DNA of 64,000 nucleotides from Citrobacter freundii (GCF_029717145.1 NZ_CP099222.1:3224001-3288000); one strand, 5' to 3'; shown: positions 41,530-51,710, counted from the first letter of the stretch. Program-made: numbers and translations. The notes: a model not told the origin generated them from the letters alone.

Positions 41530-42669
41530 TTAGTACAGAGAGTGGGTGTTGTTTTCAATATCTTCTTTGGTGATACGACCGAACATTTTCCAATAACACC
41601 AGCTGGTGTAGAGCAGAATGATCGGTACAAACACCGCCGCAACCCAGGTCATCAGGTTCAATGTTCTCTGGCTGGAGGTAGCATCCCACATGGTCAGGCT
41701 GGCATTCATCATGGTGCTGGATGGCATCACAAATGGGAACATTGCGATACCCGCAGTCAGGATGATGCAGGCCAACGTCAGTGAAGAGAAGACGAACGCC
41801 CAGGCCCCTTTCTCCATACGAGACGTCAGGATGGTCAGCAGCGGCAGGGCTACACCCAGAGCCGGAACCAGCCACAGGATAGGTGCATTGTTAAAGTTCA
41901 CCATCCATGCGCCCGCAACTCGCGCGACTTCTTTGGTCATCGGGTTAGAGGCAGCGTGGTGATCCAGTGCAGAGGTCACAACATAACCGTCAATACCGTA
42001 CATCACCCAGACACCGGCCAGCGCGAAGCACACCAGAGTAACCAGCGCGGCAACCTGTGAAGTAGCACGTGCACGCAGGTGCAGTTCACCTACAGTACGC
42101 ATCTGCAGATAGGTCGCGCCCTGAGTGATGATCATGCCCACGCTTACTACACCGGCCAGCAGACCAAACGGATTCAGTAACTGGAAGAAGTTACCGGTGT
42201 AGTACAAACGCATGTACTCATCCATATGGAACGGAACCCCTTGCAGCAGGTTACCGAACGCCACACCAATGACCAGCGGCGGTACGAAGCTACCAATGAA
42301 GATGCCCCAGTCCCACATGTTGCGCCAGCGCATGTCTTCAATCTTAGAGCGGTAATCAAAACCGACCGGACGGAAGAACAAGGACGCCAGTACCAGAATC
42401 ATCGCCACATAGAAGCCGGAGAACGCAGCGGCATACACCATCGGCCAGGCAGCAAATAATGCGCCGCCCGCGGTGATGAGCCAAACCTGGTTACCATCCC
42501 AGTGTGGGGCGATGGAGTTAATCATAATTCGACGCTCGGTATCATTACGACCGAGGAAACGGGTGAGCATGCCCACCCCCATGTCGAAACCATCAGTGAC
42601 TGCAAAACCAATCAGCAGAATGCCAACCAGCAGCCACCAGATAAAACGCAATACTTCATAATCGATCAT
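41530..42669 (-). CDS. cydB: Cytochrome bd-I ubiquinol oxidase subunit II CydB
   Basis: An inner-membrane subunit of 379 residues with about nine helices; pairs with CydA in the high-affinity terminal oxidase. Starts MIDYEVLRFIWWLLVGILLIGFAVTDGFDMG split at residue 20; GNQVWLITAGGALFAAWP is the family block. It begins 15 bases after cydA. Confidence 0.97.
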   Translation of the reverse strand: MIDYEVLRFIWWLLVGILLIGFAVTDGFDMGVGMLTRFLGRNDTERRIMINSIAPHWDGNQVWLITAGGALFAAWPMVYAAAFSGFYVAMILVLASLFFRPVGFDYRSKIEDMRWRNMWDWGIFIGSFVPPLVIGVAFGNLLQGVPFHMDEYMRLYYTGNFFQLLNPFGLLAGVVSVGMIITQGATYLQMRTVGELHLRARATSQVAALVTLVCFALAGVWVMYGIDGYVVTSALDHHAASNPMTKEVARVAGAWMVNFNNAPILWLVPALGVALPLLTILTSRMEKGAWAFVFSSLTLACIILTAGIAMFPFVMPSSTMMNASLTMWDATSSQRTLNLMTWVAAVFVPIILLYTSWCYWKMFGRITKEDIENNTHSLY

Positions 42670-42684
42670 TTGACGACTCCTGTC

Positions 42685-44253
42685 TTAGCGTGCCGGCTGA
42701 GAAGTCACAGTGGACTGCTCGTAGTGATAACGACCGGTTTTCAGGCTGCTCGGGCCAAGGCGTGCGAACTTGAACATCAGGTACAGTTCAGCCACCAGGA
42801 ACAGGGTATACAGGCCGCAAATCAACAGCATCGAGAAGATCAGGTCGCCCGCAGTCAGTGACGAGTTCGCCACGGCTGTCGGTAGCACTTCACCTATCGC
42901 CCACGGCTGACGCCCGTACTCTGCAACAAACCAACCGGACTCAATCGCAATCCATGGCAGCGGAAGCGCATACAGCGCCGTGCGCAGCAGCCATTTTTTC
43001 TCACCGATACGGTTACGAATGACGGTCCAGAAGGAAACCGCAATGATAGCCAGCATCAGAATGCCGCACGCCACCATGATACGGAACGCAAAGTACAGCG
43101 GAGCGACACGAGGAATAGAATCTTTCGTTGCCTGCTGAATTTGTGCTTCGGTCGCGTCGGTCACTTTGTCGGTATAGCGTTTCAGCAGCAGACCATATCC
43201 CAGGTCTTTCTTCATGCTGTTGAACTGGTCACGAACGGCCTGATCGGTGGAACCCGCACGCAGTTCTTCCAGCATCTGATACGCTTTCATCCCGTTACGG
43301 ATACGCTCTTCGTGCTGCACCATCAGGTCTTTCAGACCAATGACCGGCGTATCAACAGAGCGGGTGGCAATGATGCCCAGCGCGTAAGGGATTTGAATCG
43401 CAAAATGGTTTTCCTGCGCATCCTGGTCCGGAATACCGAACAGCGTAAAGGATGCCGGTGCAGGCTGGGTTTCCCACTCTGCTTCAATCGCGGCAAGTTT
43501 GGTTTTCTGCACGTCGCCCATTTCGTAACCGGACTCATCACCCAGAACGATAACAGACAGAATGGCAGCCATACCGAAGCTGGCAGCGATGGCAAAAGAA
43601 CGCTTAGCAAATGCGAAGTCACGACCGCGCAGCATATAGTAAGAGCTGATACCCAGAACGAACATCGCGCCGCAGACATAACCAGACGCTACAGTGTGAA
43701 CAAATTTCACCTGTGCAACCGGGTTAAGCACCAGTTCAGAGAAGCTCAGCATCTCCATGCGCATGGTTTCGAAGTTGAAATCCGCTGCAATTGGGTTTTG
43801 CATCCAACCGTTCGCCACGAGGATCCACAGCGCAGACAGGTTTGAACCCAATGCCACCAACCAGGTGACGCACATATGCTGGACTTTACTCAGACGGTCC
43901 CAGCCGAAGAAGAACAGACCTACAAAGGTGGATTCGAGGAAGAAGGCCATCAAACCTTCGATCGCCAGCGGCGCACCGAAAATATCCCCGACATAGTGGG
44001 AATAGTAAGACCAGTTAGTCCCGAACTGGAACTCCATGGTCAGACCGGTAGCCACACCCAGAGCGAAGTTGATACCAAACAACTTGCCCCAGAACTTGGT
44101 CATATCTTTATAAATCTGTTTGCCGGAAAGGACGTAGACCGTTTCCATGATGGCCAACAAAAACGCCATACCCAGCGTTAGTGGCACAAAAAGGAAGTGG
44201 TACATCGCGGTCAAGGCAAACTGTAAGCGCGACAGTTCGACTATATCTAACAT
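42685..44253 (-). CDS. cydA: Cytochrome bd-I ubiquinol oxidase subunit I CydA
   Basis: The catalytic haem subunit of 522 residues, as in E. coli. Haem ligand His19 is in TAMYHFLF, His186 in [11 protein letters not shown] and Met393 in [10 protein letters not shown]. The Q-loop (about 250-380) is of the long type, with [21 protein letters not shown]. The second of two consecutive ATGs is preferred since GGAG is then five bases away. It supports respiration at low oxygen, matching the anaerobic context of the neighbouring glutamate operon. Confidence 0.97.
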   Translation of the reverse strand: MLDIVELSRLQFALTAMYHFLFVPLTLGMAFLLAIMETVYVLSGKQIYKDMTKFWGKLFGINFALGVATGLTMEFQFGTNWSYYSHYVGDIFGAPLAIEGLMAFFLESTFVGLFFFGWDRLSKVQHMCVTWLVALGSNLSALWILVANGWMQNPIAADFNFETMRMEMLSFSELVLNPVAQVKFVHTVASGYVCGAMFVLGISSYYMLRGRDFAFAKRSFAIAASFGMAAILSVIVLGDESGYEMGDVQKTKLAAIEAEWETQPAPASFTLFGIPDQDAQENHFAIQIPYALGIIATRSVDTPVIGLKDLMVQHEERIRNGMKAYQMLEELRAGSTDQAVRDQFNSMKKDLGYGLLLKRYTDKVTDATEAQIQQATKDSIPRVAPLYFAFRIMVACGILMLAIIAVSFWTVIRNRIGEKKWLLRTALYALPLPWIAIESGWFVAEYGRQPWAIGEVLPTAVANSSLTAGDLIFSMLLICGLYTLFLVAELYLMFKFARLGPSSLKTGRYHYEQSTVTSQPAR

Positions 44254-44592
44254 CATGACTCCTTGCTCATCGCATGAAGACTCCGAGAGTGAACCCCGTT
44301 AGAAAGGGTCACACGCATGCCCCAATACAAATTTATTTGCGTCCTTCCACCGTCGCTCTTTCTTCTCATTTGAAGAAAGGACAATGATGAAAAGTTACAA
44401 ACATGTTAATAAAACACTCAAATTGATCCCGCAATTATATTACGCCGTAAAATCCTTACAATAAACAGGTTTTTATCGAGACAAATTTGCATTTTTCGAT
44501 AGTGATCAATTTATAGCTAATTTACCACTTTCAGACCAATTTGATCTGCAGCAATTTAACCTCATTTGATGAGGTTTACCAAGTTTTAAACA

Positions 44593-44606
44593 TTGATTTA
44601 AATCAA
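44593..44606. promoter_or_regulatory. FNR site in the cyd control region
   Basis: TTGATTTAAATCAA is a perfect match to the FNR consensus TTGAT-N4-ATCAA. It lies 340 bases upstream of cydA, in the known multi-promoter cyd region; it could also influence transcription to the right. Confidence 0.85.
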
Positions 44607-44904
44607 TTTACAGATTTAATGTTAATGATGTTTACCGATAACATGACTAGTGAATTTCATGTTAATTTCTTGTTTTACAATAAGTAATCATAGTTACCAT
44701 AAATGATAGATTATTAATTAAAATCCACACGATCTTTTAAGCCATCAAGATGGCAACGGTCAGGAGGTAGATAAAGAGTCACTCTTGCTGGGTAGCTCAC
44801 AGTTTTTTTTTAGCAAGCCATAACATTGTTATTTTATACAAATAATTCATTTTATTTTCACTTATAATTAACACCGAGATGTAACTATCTCAATCAGAAG
44901 TGAA

Positions 44905-44997
44905 ATGCGGCTGCATTCAGTGACTCTACTGAAGCGGGATCACCGCCGCGCGCCGAAACCCAAACATCATCGCCCAAAACATCATTATAAGTTATAG
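44905..44997 (+). CDS. Possible 30-residue basic small protein
   Basis: An ATG-to-TAG frame encoding a very basic, His-rich peptide (starts MRLHSVTLLKRDHRR; ends HHRPKHHYKL). TATAAT lies about 45 bases upstream, and AGAAGTG is only a weak ribosome site. It is the only GC-richer island in the cydA-glmS gap. It may be a leader peptide, a conserved sORF or chance. Confidence 0.3.
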   Translation: MRLHSVTLLKRDHRRAPKPKHHRPKHHYKL

Positions 44998-45479
44998 GTC
45001 ATTCCTTCTCTATGCTTATGCGGCAAAGATTAAATATGTTCCGAACAATCTATTATCATTTTTATCTTAAATTTAACAAAAAATATTTCTGCCATATAAG
45101 ATATATAAATAAAAAAACGTTATGTCGTTCACAAGTTATTTAGTGAACCTACCTTTTTATATTATTAAAAATCGCACATTAAAACCTCGCATAACAAAAT
45201 AAGATTTTGATCACAAAGATGGCAAGTCATTTATTAGTGAATTTACTAACAAAATGACAATGCGACAAAAACAACAACACAACTCATTGAATCATCACAG
45301 ATTTACCAAAATGCAATTATAACAATCATTTTAATCAGGATATTTTGAAAATAGATCAATTGCTTCCTTTTCAGCTTCCACAGAAACTCCGACTCTATTA
45401 AGAGGTTGTCACAATCCATGTTCTAAATATTAAAAAATAATTTTTACTTATTGACCATCAGCCCTACAGAGGATTCCCC

Positions 45480-45929
45480 ATGAAGAAATCTACACTTGTT
45501 ATTGGCGTTATCGGTGCTGACTGCCATGCAGTAGGCAATAAAGTTCTGGATCGCGTTTTTACCTCCCACGATTTTCACGTAATCAACCTCGGGGTGATGG
45601 TGAGTCAGGATGAATATATTGATGCCGCGATTGAAACAGGCGCGGATGCCATCGTGGTGTCATCTATCTATGGCCACGGTGATATCGACTGCCTCGGCTT
45701 GCGTGAGCGCTGCATCGAACGTGGCCTCGGCGATATTCTGCTCTATGTCGGCGGCAACCTGGTTGTGGGTAAACATGACTTTGCAGACGTCGAAGTGAAG
45801 TTTAAAGAAATGGGCTTTAACCGCGTCTTTGCACCAAGCCACGACCTGGAAGATGTTTGTGCGCTTATCACCAATGACATTCACCAACACAATGGCCTCG
45901 AGCAGCGTTGCCTGGAAGAGGCTATCTGA
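45480..45929 (+). CDS. glmS: Glutamate mutase sigma subunit (B12-binding)
   Basis: The cobalamin-binding subunit of glutamate mutase, which rearranges L-glutamate to (2S,3S)-3-methylaspartate with adenosylcobalamin. The 149 residues show the base-off motif DxHxxG as [12 protein letters not shown], with His16 as the cobalt ligand, and [12 protein letters not shown] for the nucleotide tail pocket. The name glmS is shared with glucosamine-6-P synthase; mutS is also used. First gene of the operon; 'agagga' lies upstream. Its stop overlaps the next start by one base. Confidence 0.95.
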   Translation: MKKSTLVIGVIGADCHAVGNKVLDRVFTSHDFHVINLGVMVSQDEYIDAAIETGADAIVVSSIYGHGDIDCLGLRERCIERGLGDILLYVGGNLVVGKHDFADVEVKFKEMGFNRVFAPSHDLEDVCALITNDIHQHNGLEQRCLEEAI

Positions 45930-47317
45930 TGCAAACAGTTTCTGTCGATATCGGCTCGACATGGACCAAGGCAGCCCTCTTCGCACATGAAGGTGAAGAA
46001 TTAACGCTGGTAAACCATGTCCTGACCCCAACCACCACACATCATCTGGCAGACGGTTTTTTTGCCAGCCTGAATCAGGTGCTAAATGTTGCCGATGCTC
46101 GCCCGTTACTGAAAAGCGGTGAAGTGCAGTTGAAATACTCCTCGTCAGCCAAAGGTGGACTCGCCGTTGCAGCAATGGGGCTGGTGCCTTCCATTACGCT
46201 GGAATCGGCCAAAGTAACCGCCCATTCGGCTGGCGCAAAAATCGCGCAATATTATTCGTACAAACTTAACCGCCATGACATTCAGGAGCTGGAATCATCA
46301 CCGCCAGACATCCTGTTGTTTACCGGCGGCACGGATGGCGGTGAAGAAAGCTACGGTCTGGCTAATGCGCGTGCACTGGCCGAGTCAAAGCTTGATTGCG
46401 CCATTATCTACGCTGGTAACCGCGACATTCAGGACGATGTGCAAACTCTCCTGGGACATAAAGATCTGACTACGGTAGATAACATCCTGCCCGATCTCGA
46501 CCACCCTAATCCGTTTGCTGCTCGTCAGGCCATTTGCGATGTGTTTTTGTCCCGTATCGTCAAAGGCAAAGGACTGGACGTTATTGTCGGTGAAACCGGC
46601 GAAGAGCCGATGCCCACGCCGTGGACGGTGTATGAACTGGTAAAAGCGATTAGCGACTACGACAGCGCATGGAAGGAATTCATGCTGATCGACATGGGCG
46701 GCGCCACCACGGATGTCTATTCAGCCAGCGCGAATACCCTCTCCCCTGACACCGTTCTGCACGGCGTCCCAGAACCCTTCGTCAAACGTACTGTTGAAGG
46801 CGATCTGGGGATGCGAGTTTCCGCCGTTGTCGTCGGAGAAAGCACGCAGGAAATGGTGAAAGTTATCTTTGCCCAACAGCCACAGCGCGAAGAGGCGTTT
46901 TACCGCTATCTGCGCCATCTGGTTGGGCAACCGGATTACCTGCCACTCAGCGAGGAAGAGAAATATTTCGACACCCTGCTGGCAGGTTTGTGCGTGGGCT
47001 ATGCCACTGAGCGCCACGCGGGCACTAAAAAGCAGGTTTGCACCTGCGTAGGTAACGTGGATTTACAGATGGGTCGCGATCTCACCACCGTACGCAAAGT
47101 TGTCGGTTCAGGGGGATGGCTCTCGCGCGCCAGCCAGTTTGATATTCATAACTGGCTCAAATATCGGGAGTTGGACGACCAGGGTAAAAGAATTCTGTTA
47201 CCGAATCAGTTTGAGTATTACCGCGATTCACATGGCCTGCTCCCTCTACTGGCAAACGTCGCCAGGCTGTACCCGCAAGCCGCTGCTCGCACCAGCATTC
47301 AGTGTTTAACCCTATAA
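45929..47317 (+). CDS. glmL: Glutamate mutase accessory protein GlmL (MutL)
   Basis: An ASKHA/actin-like ATPase of 462 residues, encoded between the two glutamate mutase subunits in all known operons. VSVDIGSTWTKAALF (phosphate 1) and EFMLIDMGGATTDVYS (phosphate 2) are visible. It is thought to reactivate the mutase by swapping damaged cobalamin, by analogy with diol dehydratase reactivases; direct proof is limited. ATG 45929 shares a base with the glmS stop, so an upstream reading is rejected. Confidence 0.92.
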   Translation: MQTVSVDIGSTWTKAALFAHEGEELTLVNHVLTPTTTHHLADGFFASLNQVLNVADARPLLKSGEVQLKYSSSAKGGLAVAAMGLVPSITLESAKVTAHSAGAKIAQYYSYKLNRHDIQELESSPPDILLFTGGTDGGEESYGLANARALAESKLDCAIIYAGNRDIQDDVQTLLGHKDLTTVDNILPDLDHPNPFAARQAICDVFLSRIVKGKGLDVIVGETGEEPMPTPWTVYELVKAISDYDSAWKEFMLIDMGGATTDVYSASANTLSPDTVLHGVPEPFVKRTVEGDLGMRVSAVVVGESTQEMVKVIFAQQPQREEAFYRYLRHLVGQPDYLPLSEEEKYFDTLLAGLCVGYATERHAGTKKQVCTCVGNVDLQMGRDLTTVRKVVGSGGWLSRASQFDIHNWLKYRELDDQGKRILLPNQFEYYRDSHGLLPLLANVARLYPQAAARTSIQCLTL

Positions 47318-47335
47318 AACTTAAGGCAGCTACGA

Positions 47336-48781
47336 ATGGAACTTCGAAATAAAAAACTGACCCATGACGAATTTATGACCGAAAGGCTGCAGGTGTTACA
47401 AACCTGGGAAACCGGCAAAGACGTTGAGAACTTCGAAGATGGCGTGAAGTACCAACAAACAATTCCAGACCAGAAGCGCTTCTCCCTCGCGCTGTTGAAG
47501 GCCGATCAGGAAGGTAAAACCCTGAGCCAGCCGCGTGCAGGCGTTGCATTAATGGATGAGCACATTGCGCTGCTCAAAACATTGCAGCAAGAGTGCGACC
47601 TGCTGCCCAGCACCATCGATGCTTATACCCGTCTGAACCGTTATGAAGAAGCCGCCGTCGGGATCCAGAAATCTATCGAAGCGGGTACGTCCAAGCTGAA
47701 TGGTTTACCGGTCGTCAACCACGGGGTTGCTGCCTGCCGCCGGATGACGGAATCCCTGGAGAAACCTATCCAGGTTCGCCACGGTACGCCAGATGCGCGC
47801 TTGCTGGCAGAAATTGCCATGGCCAGTGGTTTTACCAGCTACGAAGGTGGCGGTATCTCTTACAACATCCCTTACGCCAAGCGCGTCACCCTGGAAAAAT
47901 CCATCCGTGACTGGCAGTACTGCGACCGTCTGATGGGACTGTATGAAGAAAACGGGATTCGCATTAACCGTGAACCCTTTGGTCCGCTGACCGGCACCCT
48001 GATTCCGCCATTCATGTCTCACTCCGTCGCGATCATCGAAGGTCTGCTGGCGCTGGAGCAAGGCGTGAAGTCCATTACCGTGGGCTACGGCCAGGTCGGT
48101 AGCCTGACGCAGGACATTGCTGCGATTCAAGCGCTGCGTGAACTGTCACACGAATACTTCCATAACTACGGCTTCGACGACTATGAGCTGAGCACCGTAT
48201 TCCACCAGTGGATGGGCGGATTCCCGGAAGACGAAGCGAAAGCTTTCTCCGTCATCGCCTGGGGTGCGGCAGTGGCTGGCATGTCTGGCGCAACGAAAGT
48301 GATCACCAAGAGCCCCCATGAAGCATTTGGTATCCCGACTGCGGCAGCAAACGCCCAAGGCCTCAAAGCGTCACGTCAGATGCTGAACATGGTTAGCGAC
48401 CAGAAATTCCCGCAGTGCGCAGCCGTGGAGCAGGAAGTAGAACTGATTAAGAGCGAAGTCCACGCAGTGCTGAAGAAAGTCTTCGAACTGGGTAATGGCG
48501 ACATTGCACGCGGTACCGTGCTGGCCTTTGAAGCAGGCGTACTGGACGTGCCTTTCGCACCTGCAGCCTGTAATGCTGGCAAAATCCTGCCGGTTCGCGA
48601 TAACTCAGGCGCAATCCGTATTCTTGAAGCCGGCTCCGTACCGTTGCCGAAAGATATTCTCGCCCTGCACCACGACTACGTCGCAGAGCGCGCCCACTTT
48701 GAAGGCCGCAAGCCTTCTTTCCAGATGGTCATTGATGACATCAACGCCGTATCCCACAGTAAATTAATAGGAAGACCATAA
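47336..48781 (+). CDS. glmE: Glutamate mutase epsilon subunit
   Basis: The catalytic TIM-barrel subunit of 481 residues that binds glutamate and the adenosyl group. Blocks GLPVVNHGVAACRRMTE, RHGTPDARLLAEIAMASGFTSYEGGGISYNIPYAK split at residues 148-182, and HQWMGGFPEDEAKAF are characteristic, including the Arg residues that grip the substrate carboxylates. Its stop overlaps the mal start by one base. Confidence 0.95.
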   Translation: MELRNKKLTHDEFMTERLQVLQTWETGKDVENFEDGVKYQQTIPDQKRFSLALLKADQEGKTLSQPRAGVALMDEHIALLKTLQQECDLLPSTIDAYTRLNRYEEAAVGIQKSIEAGTSKLNGLPVVNHGVAACRRMTESLEKPIQVRHGTPDARLLAEIAMASGFTSYEGGGISYNIPYAKRVTLEKSIRDWQYCDRLMGLYEENGIRINREPFGPLTGTLIPPFMSHSVAIIEGLLALEQGVKSITVGYGQVGSLTQDIAAIQALRELSHEYFHNYGFDDYELSTVFHQWMGGFPEDEAKAFSVIAWGAAVAGMSGATKVITKSPHEAFGIPTAAANAQGLKASRQMLNMVSDQKFPQCAAVEQEVELIKSEVHAVLKKVFELGNGDIARGTVLAFEAGVLDVPFAPAACNAGKILPVRDNSGAIRILEAGSVPLPKDILALHHDYVAERAHFEGRKPSFQMVIDDINAVSHSKLIGRP

Positions 48782-50022
48782 TGAAAATTAAACAGGCCCT
48801 TTTCACAGCTGGCTACTCCTCATTTTATTTTGACGACCAGCAGGCCATTAAAGACGGCGCAGGTCACGATGGGTTCATCTATACCGGCACGCCGGTAACG
48901 CCTGGATTTACTTCTGTTCGCCAGGCGGGTGAATGCGTTTCGGTTCAGCTGATTCTGGAAAACGGCGCGGTAGCGGTCGGTGATTGTGCAGCCGTACAGT
49001 ATTCCGGTGCGGGCGGTCGTGACCCGCTGTTCCTGGCAGAGAACTTCATTCCGTTCCTCAACGATCACATCAAACCGCTGCTGGAAGGCCGCGATGTCGA
49101 TGCGTTCCTGCCAAACGCCCGTTTCTTCGACGAACTGAGCATTGACGGTCGTCTGCTGCATACCGCCGTTCGCTACGGCCTGTCTCAGGCGCTGCTGGAT
49201 GCCGCTGCGCTGGCGACCGGTCGTCTGAAAGTAGAAGTCGTATGTGACGAATGGCAGTTGCCATGTGTTCCGGAAGCGATTCCTTTATTCGGCCAGAGCG
49301 GCGACGACCGTTATATCGCCGTAGACAAAATGATCCTCAAAGGTGTGGACGTTCTGCCGCACGCGCTGATCAACAACGTCGAGCAGAAGCTGGGCTTTAA
49401 AGGTGAAAAACTGCGTGAGTATGTGCGCTGGTTATCCAACCGCATCTTAACCCTGCGCACCAACGAAGCGTATCAGCCTACGCTGCACATTGATGTGTAC
49501 GGCACCATCGGTCTGATTTTCGATATGGATCCGGTTCGTTGCGCCGAATACATCGCCAGCCTGGAAGTTGAAGCACAGGGCCTGCCGCTGTACATCGAAG
49601 GTCCGGTTGATGCCGGTAACAAACCGGATCAGATCCGCATGCTGACTGAGATCACCAACGAGCTGACTCGTCTGGGCTCCGGCGTGAAAATCGTGGCCGA
49701 TGAATGGTGTAACACCTATCAGGATATCGTCGACTTCACCGATGCGGGCAGTTGCCACATGGTGCAAATCAAGACCCCGGATCTGGGTGGTGTTCACAAC
49801 ATCGTTGATGCAGTGCTGTATTGCAACAAACACGGAATGGAAGCCTATCAGGGCGGCACCTGTAACGAAACCGAGATCAGTGCACGTACCTGCGTACACG
49901 TCGCGCTGGCCGCGCGTCCAATGCGCATGCTGATCAAACCGGGTATGGGTTTCGATGAAGGTCTCAACATCGTGTTTAACGAAATGAACCGCACCATCGC
50001 GCTGTTGCAGACTAAGGATTAA
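48781..50022 (+). CDS. mal: Methylaspartate ammonia-lyase
   Basis: Eliminates ammonia from 3-methylaspartate to give mesaconate. An enolase-superfamily enzyme of 413 residues, the same length as the structurally solved Citrobacter amalonaticus enzyme and very similar to it. The Mg2+ carboxylates are in LHIDVYG, LYIEGPVD and IVADEWCN, and the catalytic Lys in MVQIKTPDLGG. It overlaps glmE by one base, so mutase and lyase are made together. Confidence 0.96.
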   Translation: MKIKQALFTAGYSSFYFDDQQAIKDGAGHDGFIYTGTPVTPGFTSVRQAGECVSVQLILENGAVAVGDCAAVQYSGAGGRDPLFLAENFIPFLNDHIKPLLEGRDVDAFLPNARFFDELSIDGRLLHTAVRYGLSQALLDAAALATGRLKVEVVCDEWQLPCVPEAIPLFGQSGDDRYIAVDKMILKGVDVLPHALINNVEQKLGFKGEKLREYVRWLSNRILTLRTNEAYQPTLHIDVYGTIGLIFDMDPVRCAEYIASLEVEAQGLPLYIEGPVDAGNKPDQIRMLTEITNELTRLGSGVKIVADEWCNTYQDIVDFTDAGSCHMVQIKTPDLGGVHNIVDAVLYCNKHGMEAYQGGTCNETEISARTCVHVALAARPMRMLIKPGMGFDEGLNIVFNEMNRTIALLQTKD

Positions 50023-50025
50023 GAG

Positions 50026-51396
50026 ATGGCACGCACATTTAAGATCTTATCGCCTACGGCTATCCTGGGTTATGGCTTCCCGGAAGAAAGTTTTCGTAAA
50101 GCCATGGAAGAGTCACCGGATCTTATTGCTGTTGACGCGGGTTCCTCCGATCCTGGCCCCCACTACCTCGGGGCAGGTAAACCGTTTACCGACAGGGCCG
50201 GCGTAAAACGCGATCTGCGCTATATGATCGTAGCAGGCGTTAAGAACAACATCCCGGTGGTCATCGGCACAGCCGGTGGTTCAGGTGCTGCTCCGCATCT
50301 GGAGTGGTGTCGCCAGATTATCCATGAGATTGCGCAGGAAGAAAAACTGTCCTTCTCTATGGCGCTGATCCCGTCTGATGTCGACAAAGAGGTCGTTCAT
50401 CAGGCGCTGGATAACGGCAAAATCACCGCCCTGGATTTTGTCCCTGAACTGACTCACGAGGCGATTGAAGAGAGCACCTACATCGTCGCACAGATGGGCG
50501 TCGAGCCTTTCCAGCGTGCGCTGGAAGCCGGTGCGCAGGTGGTACTGGGCGGACGAGCCTACGATCCGGCCTGCTTCGCCGCACTGCCGATTATGCAGGG
50601 CTTTGATGAAGGTCTGGCGCTTCACTGCGGTAAGATCCTTGAGTGTGCTGCTATTGCCGCCACCCCGGGCTCCGGCTCAGATTGTGCGATGGGGATCATT
50701 GACGACAACGGCTTTACGCTGAAAGCGTTCAATCCAAAGCGTAAGTTCACTGAAACTTCCGCTGCAGCGCACACTCTGTATGAGAAGTCCGATCCGTACT
50801 TCCTGCCGGGACCGGGCGGCGTGCTGAACCTGAAGGCGTGTACCTTCACGCAGGTAAACGACGGCGAAGTGTATGTCAGCGGCTCACGTCATGAAGAGAC
50901 GCCGTATGCGCTGAAACTGGAAGGTGCACGTCAGGTTGGCTTCCGCTGCCTGACCATCGCCGGGACTCGCGACCCGATTATGATTGCCGGAATTGACACC
51001 ATTCTTGAAGAGGTACAGGCAAGCGTAGCACGTAACCTTTCACTGAATGATGACAGTATCCGCATGACGTTCCACCTGTACGGGAAGAACGGTGTGATGG
51101 GCAATCATGAGCCGATTAAAACCGCCGGTCACGAACTGGGGATTTTACTGGACGTGGTCGCACCAACGCAGGATATCGCCAACAGCGTCTGCTCGCTGGT
51201 GCGCTCTACCCTGCTGCACTACGGCTATGAAAATCGCATTGCGACTGCGGGCAACCTCGCTTTCCCGTTCTCGCCATCTGATATTCAGAGTGGTCCGGTG
51301 TATGAGTTCTCAATCTATCACCTGATTGAAGCAAGCGATGCACTGCGTTTTGATTTCCACATTGAACAGGTCACGCCAGAAGGAGTTCAGGCATGA
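50026..51396 (+). CDS. AtuA-like (DUF1446) protein, unknown step
   Basis: A 456-residue cytoplasmic protein of the AtuA/DUF1446 family, named after acyclic terpene use genes. Conserved-looking blocks are LIAVDAGSSDPGPHYLGAGK (about 32-51), IVIGTAGGSGAAPHLEWC-like (about 78-95), VVLGGRAYDPACFAALP (about 171-187) and LHCGKILECAAIAATPGSGSDC (about 197-218). No redox-cofactor motif is obvious. It starts three bases after mal and overlaps the DUF4387 gene by four bases, so the three are one translation unit. A role downstream of mesaconate/citramalate is possible but unproven. Confidence 0.8.
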   Translation: MARTFKILSPTAILGYGFPEESFRKAMEESPDLIAVDAGSSDPGPHYLGAGKPFTDRAGVKRDLRYMIVAGVKNNIPVVIGTAGGSGAAPHLEWCRQIIHEIAQEEKLSFSMALIPSDVDKEVVHQALDNGKITALDFVPELTHEAIEESTYIVAQMGVEPFQRALEAGAQVVLGGRAYDPACFAALPIMQGFDEGLALHCGKILECAAIAATPGSGSDCAMGIIDDNGFTLKAFNPKRKFTETSAAAHTLYEKSDPYFLPGPGGVLNLKACTFTQVNDGEVYVSGSRHEETPYALKLEGARQVGFRCLTIAGTRDPIMIAGIDTILEEVQASVARNLSLNDDSIRMTFHLYGKNGVMGNHEPIKTAGHELGILLDVVAPTQDIANSVCSLVRSTLLHYGYENRIATAGNLAFPFSPSDIQSGPVYEFSIYHLIEASDALRFDFHIEQVTPEGVQA

Positions 51397-51710
51397 AACA
51401 CTCAATTTGTTCACTGGCGCAGGTCATCCGTTCCAAAAATGCCGGACCGTACGAACTGGTTTTAGATATTTTATTTAAAACCAAGGAAGACTATCAACGA
51501 GTAAAAGCGTCCGAGCAATTAACACCGCAACTGATTGCTGGATTATATAATGTCGAGCCTGACTTTATTCATAACATTGTCTGGTTTGACCCGGCAAATG
51601 CGGTAAAGATCGTCATGCCTCGCGATATTATTTCCGGCAACGTCGGTGACAATGATGTTTATGGCGCGCAGCAACATGCTCCATTATTAAGTATTGAGTT
51701 CGATTTGTAA
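51393..51710 (+). CDS. DUF4387 protein, partner of the AtuA-like protein
   Basis: A small 105-residue protein starting MKHSICSLAQVIRSKNAGPYEL. It fits the DUF4387 family, which is typically encoded next to (or fused with) AtuA-like proteins. NAGPYELVLDILF and DNDVYGAQQHAPLL are the recognisable blocks. The ATGA overlap with the gene before it suggests a two-subunit complex. No enzymatic function can be assigned. Confidence 0.8.
   Translation: MKHSICSLAQVIRSKNAGPYELVLDILFKTKEDYQRVKASEQLTPQLIAGLYNVEPDFIHNIVWFDPANAVKIVMPRDIISGNVGDNDVYGAQQHAPLLSIEFDL

Larger units (their letters stand above)
44254..45479. other. 1.2-kb AT-rich divergent regulatory gap between cydA and glmS
   Basis: The left part holds the cyd promoters, with several TGTTAAT/ATTAACA-type ArcA-like motifs and a perfect FNR site. 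The middle has a short GCCATCAAGATGGC palindrome (44741-44754), a nine-T run near 44803 and one possible 30-codon ORF. The right part (45000-45479) is very AT-rich, with FNR/CRP-like fragments such as TTTTGATCACAAAG near 45207 and TTGAAAATAGATCAA near 45345. No gene of ordinary length exists on either strand. Confidence 0.7.

Noticed and set aside
44257-45479. Cobalamin riboswitch in front of the B12-dependent operon
   Set aside because: I looked for the B12-box-like core and the GCCACTG-type signatures on both strands and found no convincing match; the region is too AT-rich.
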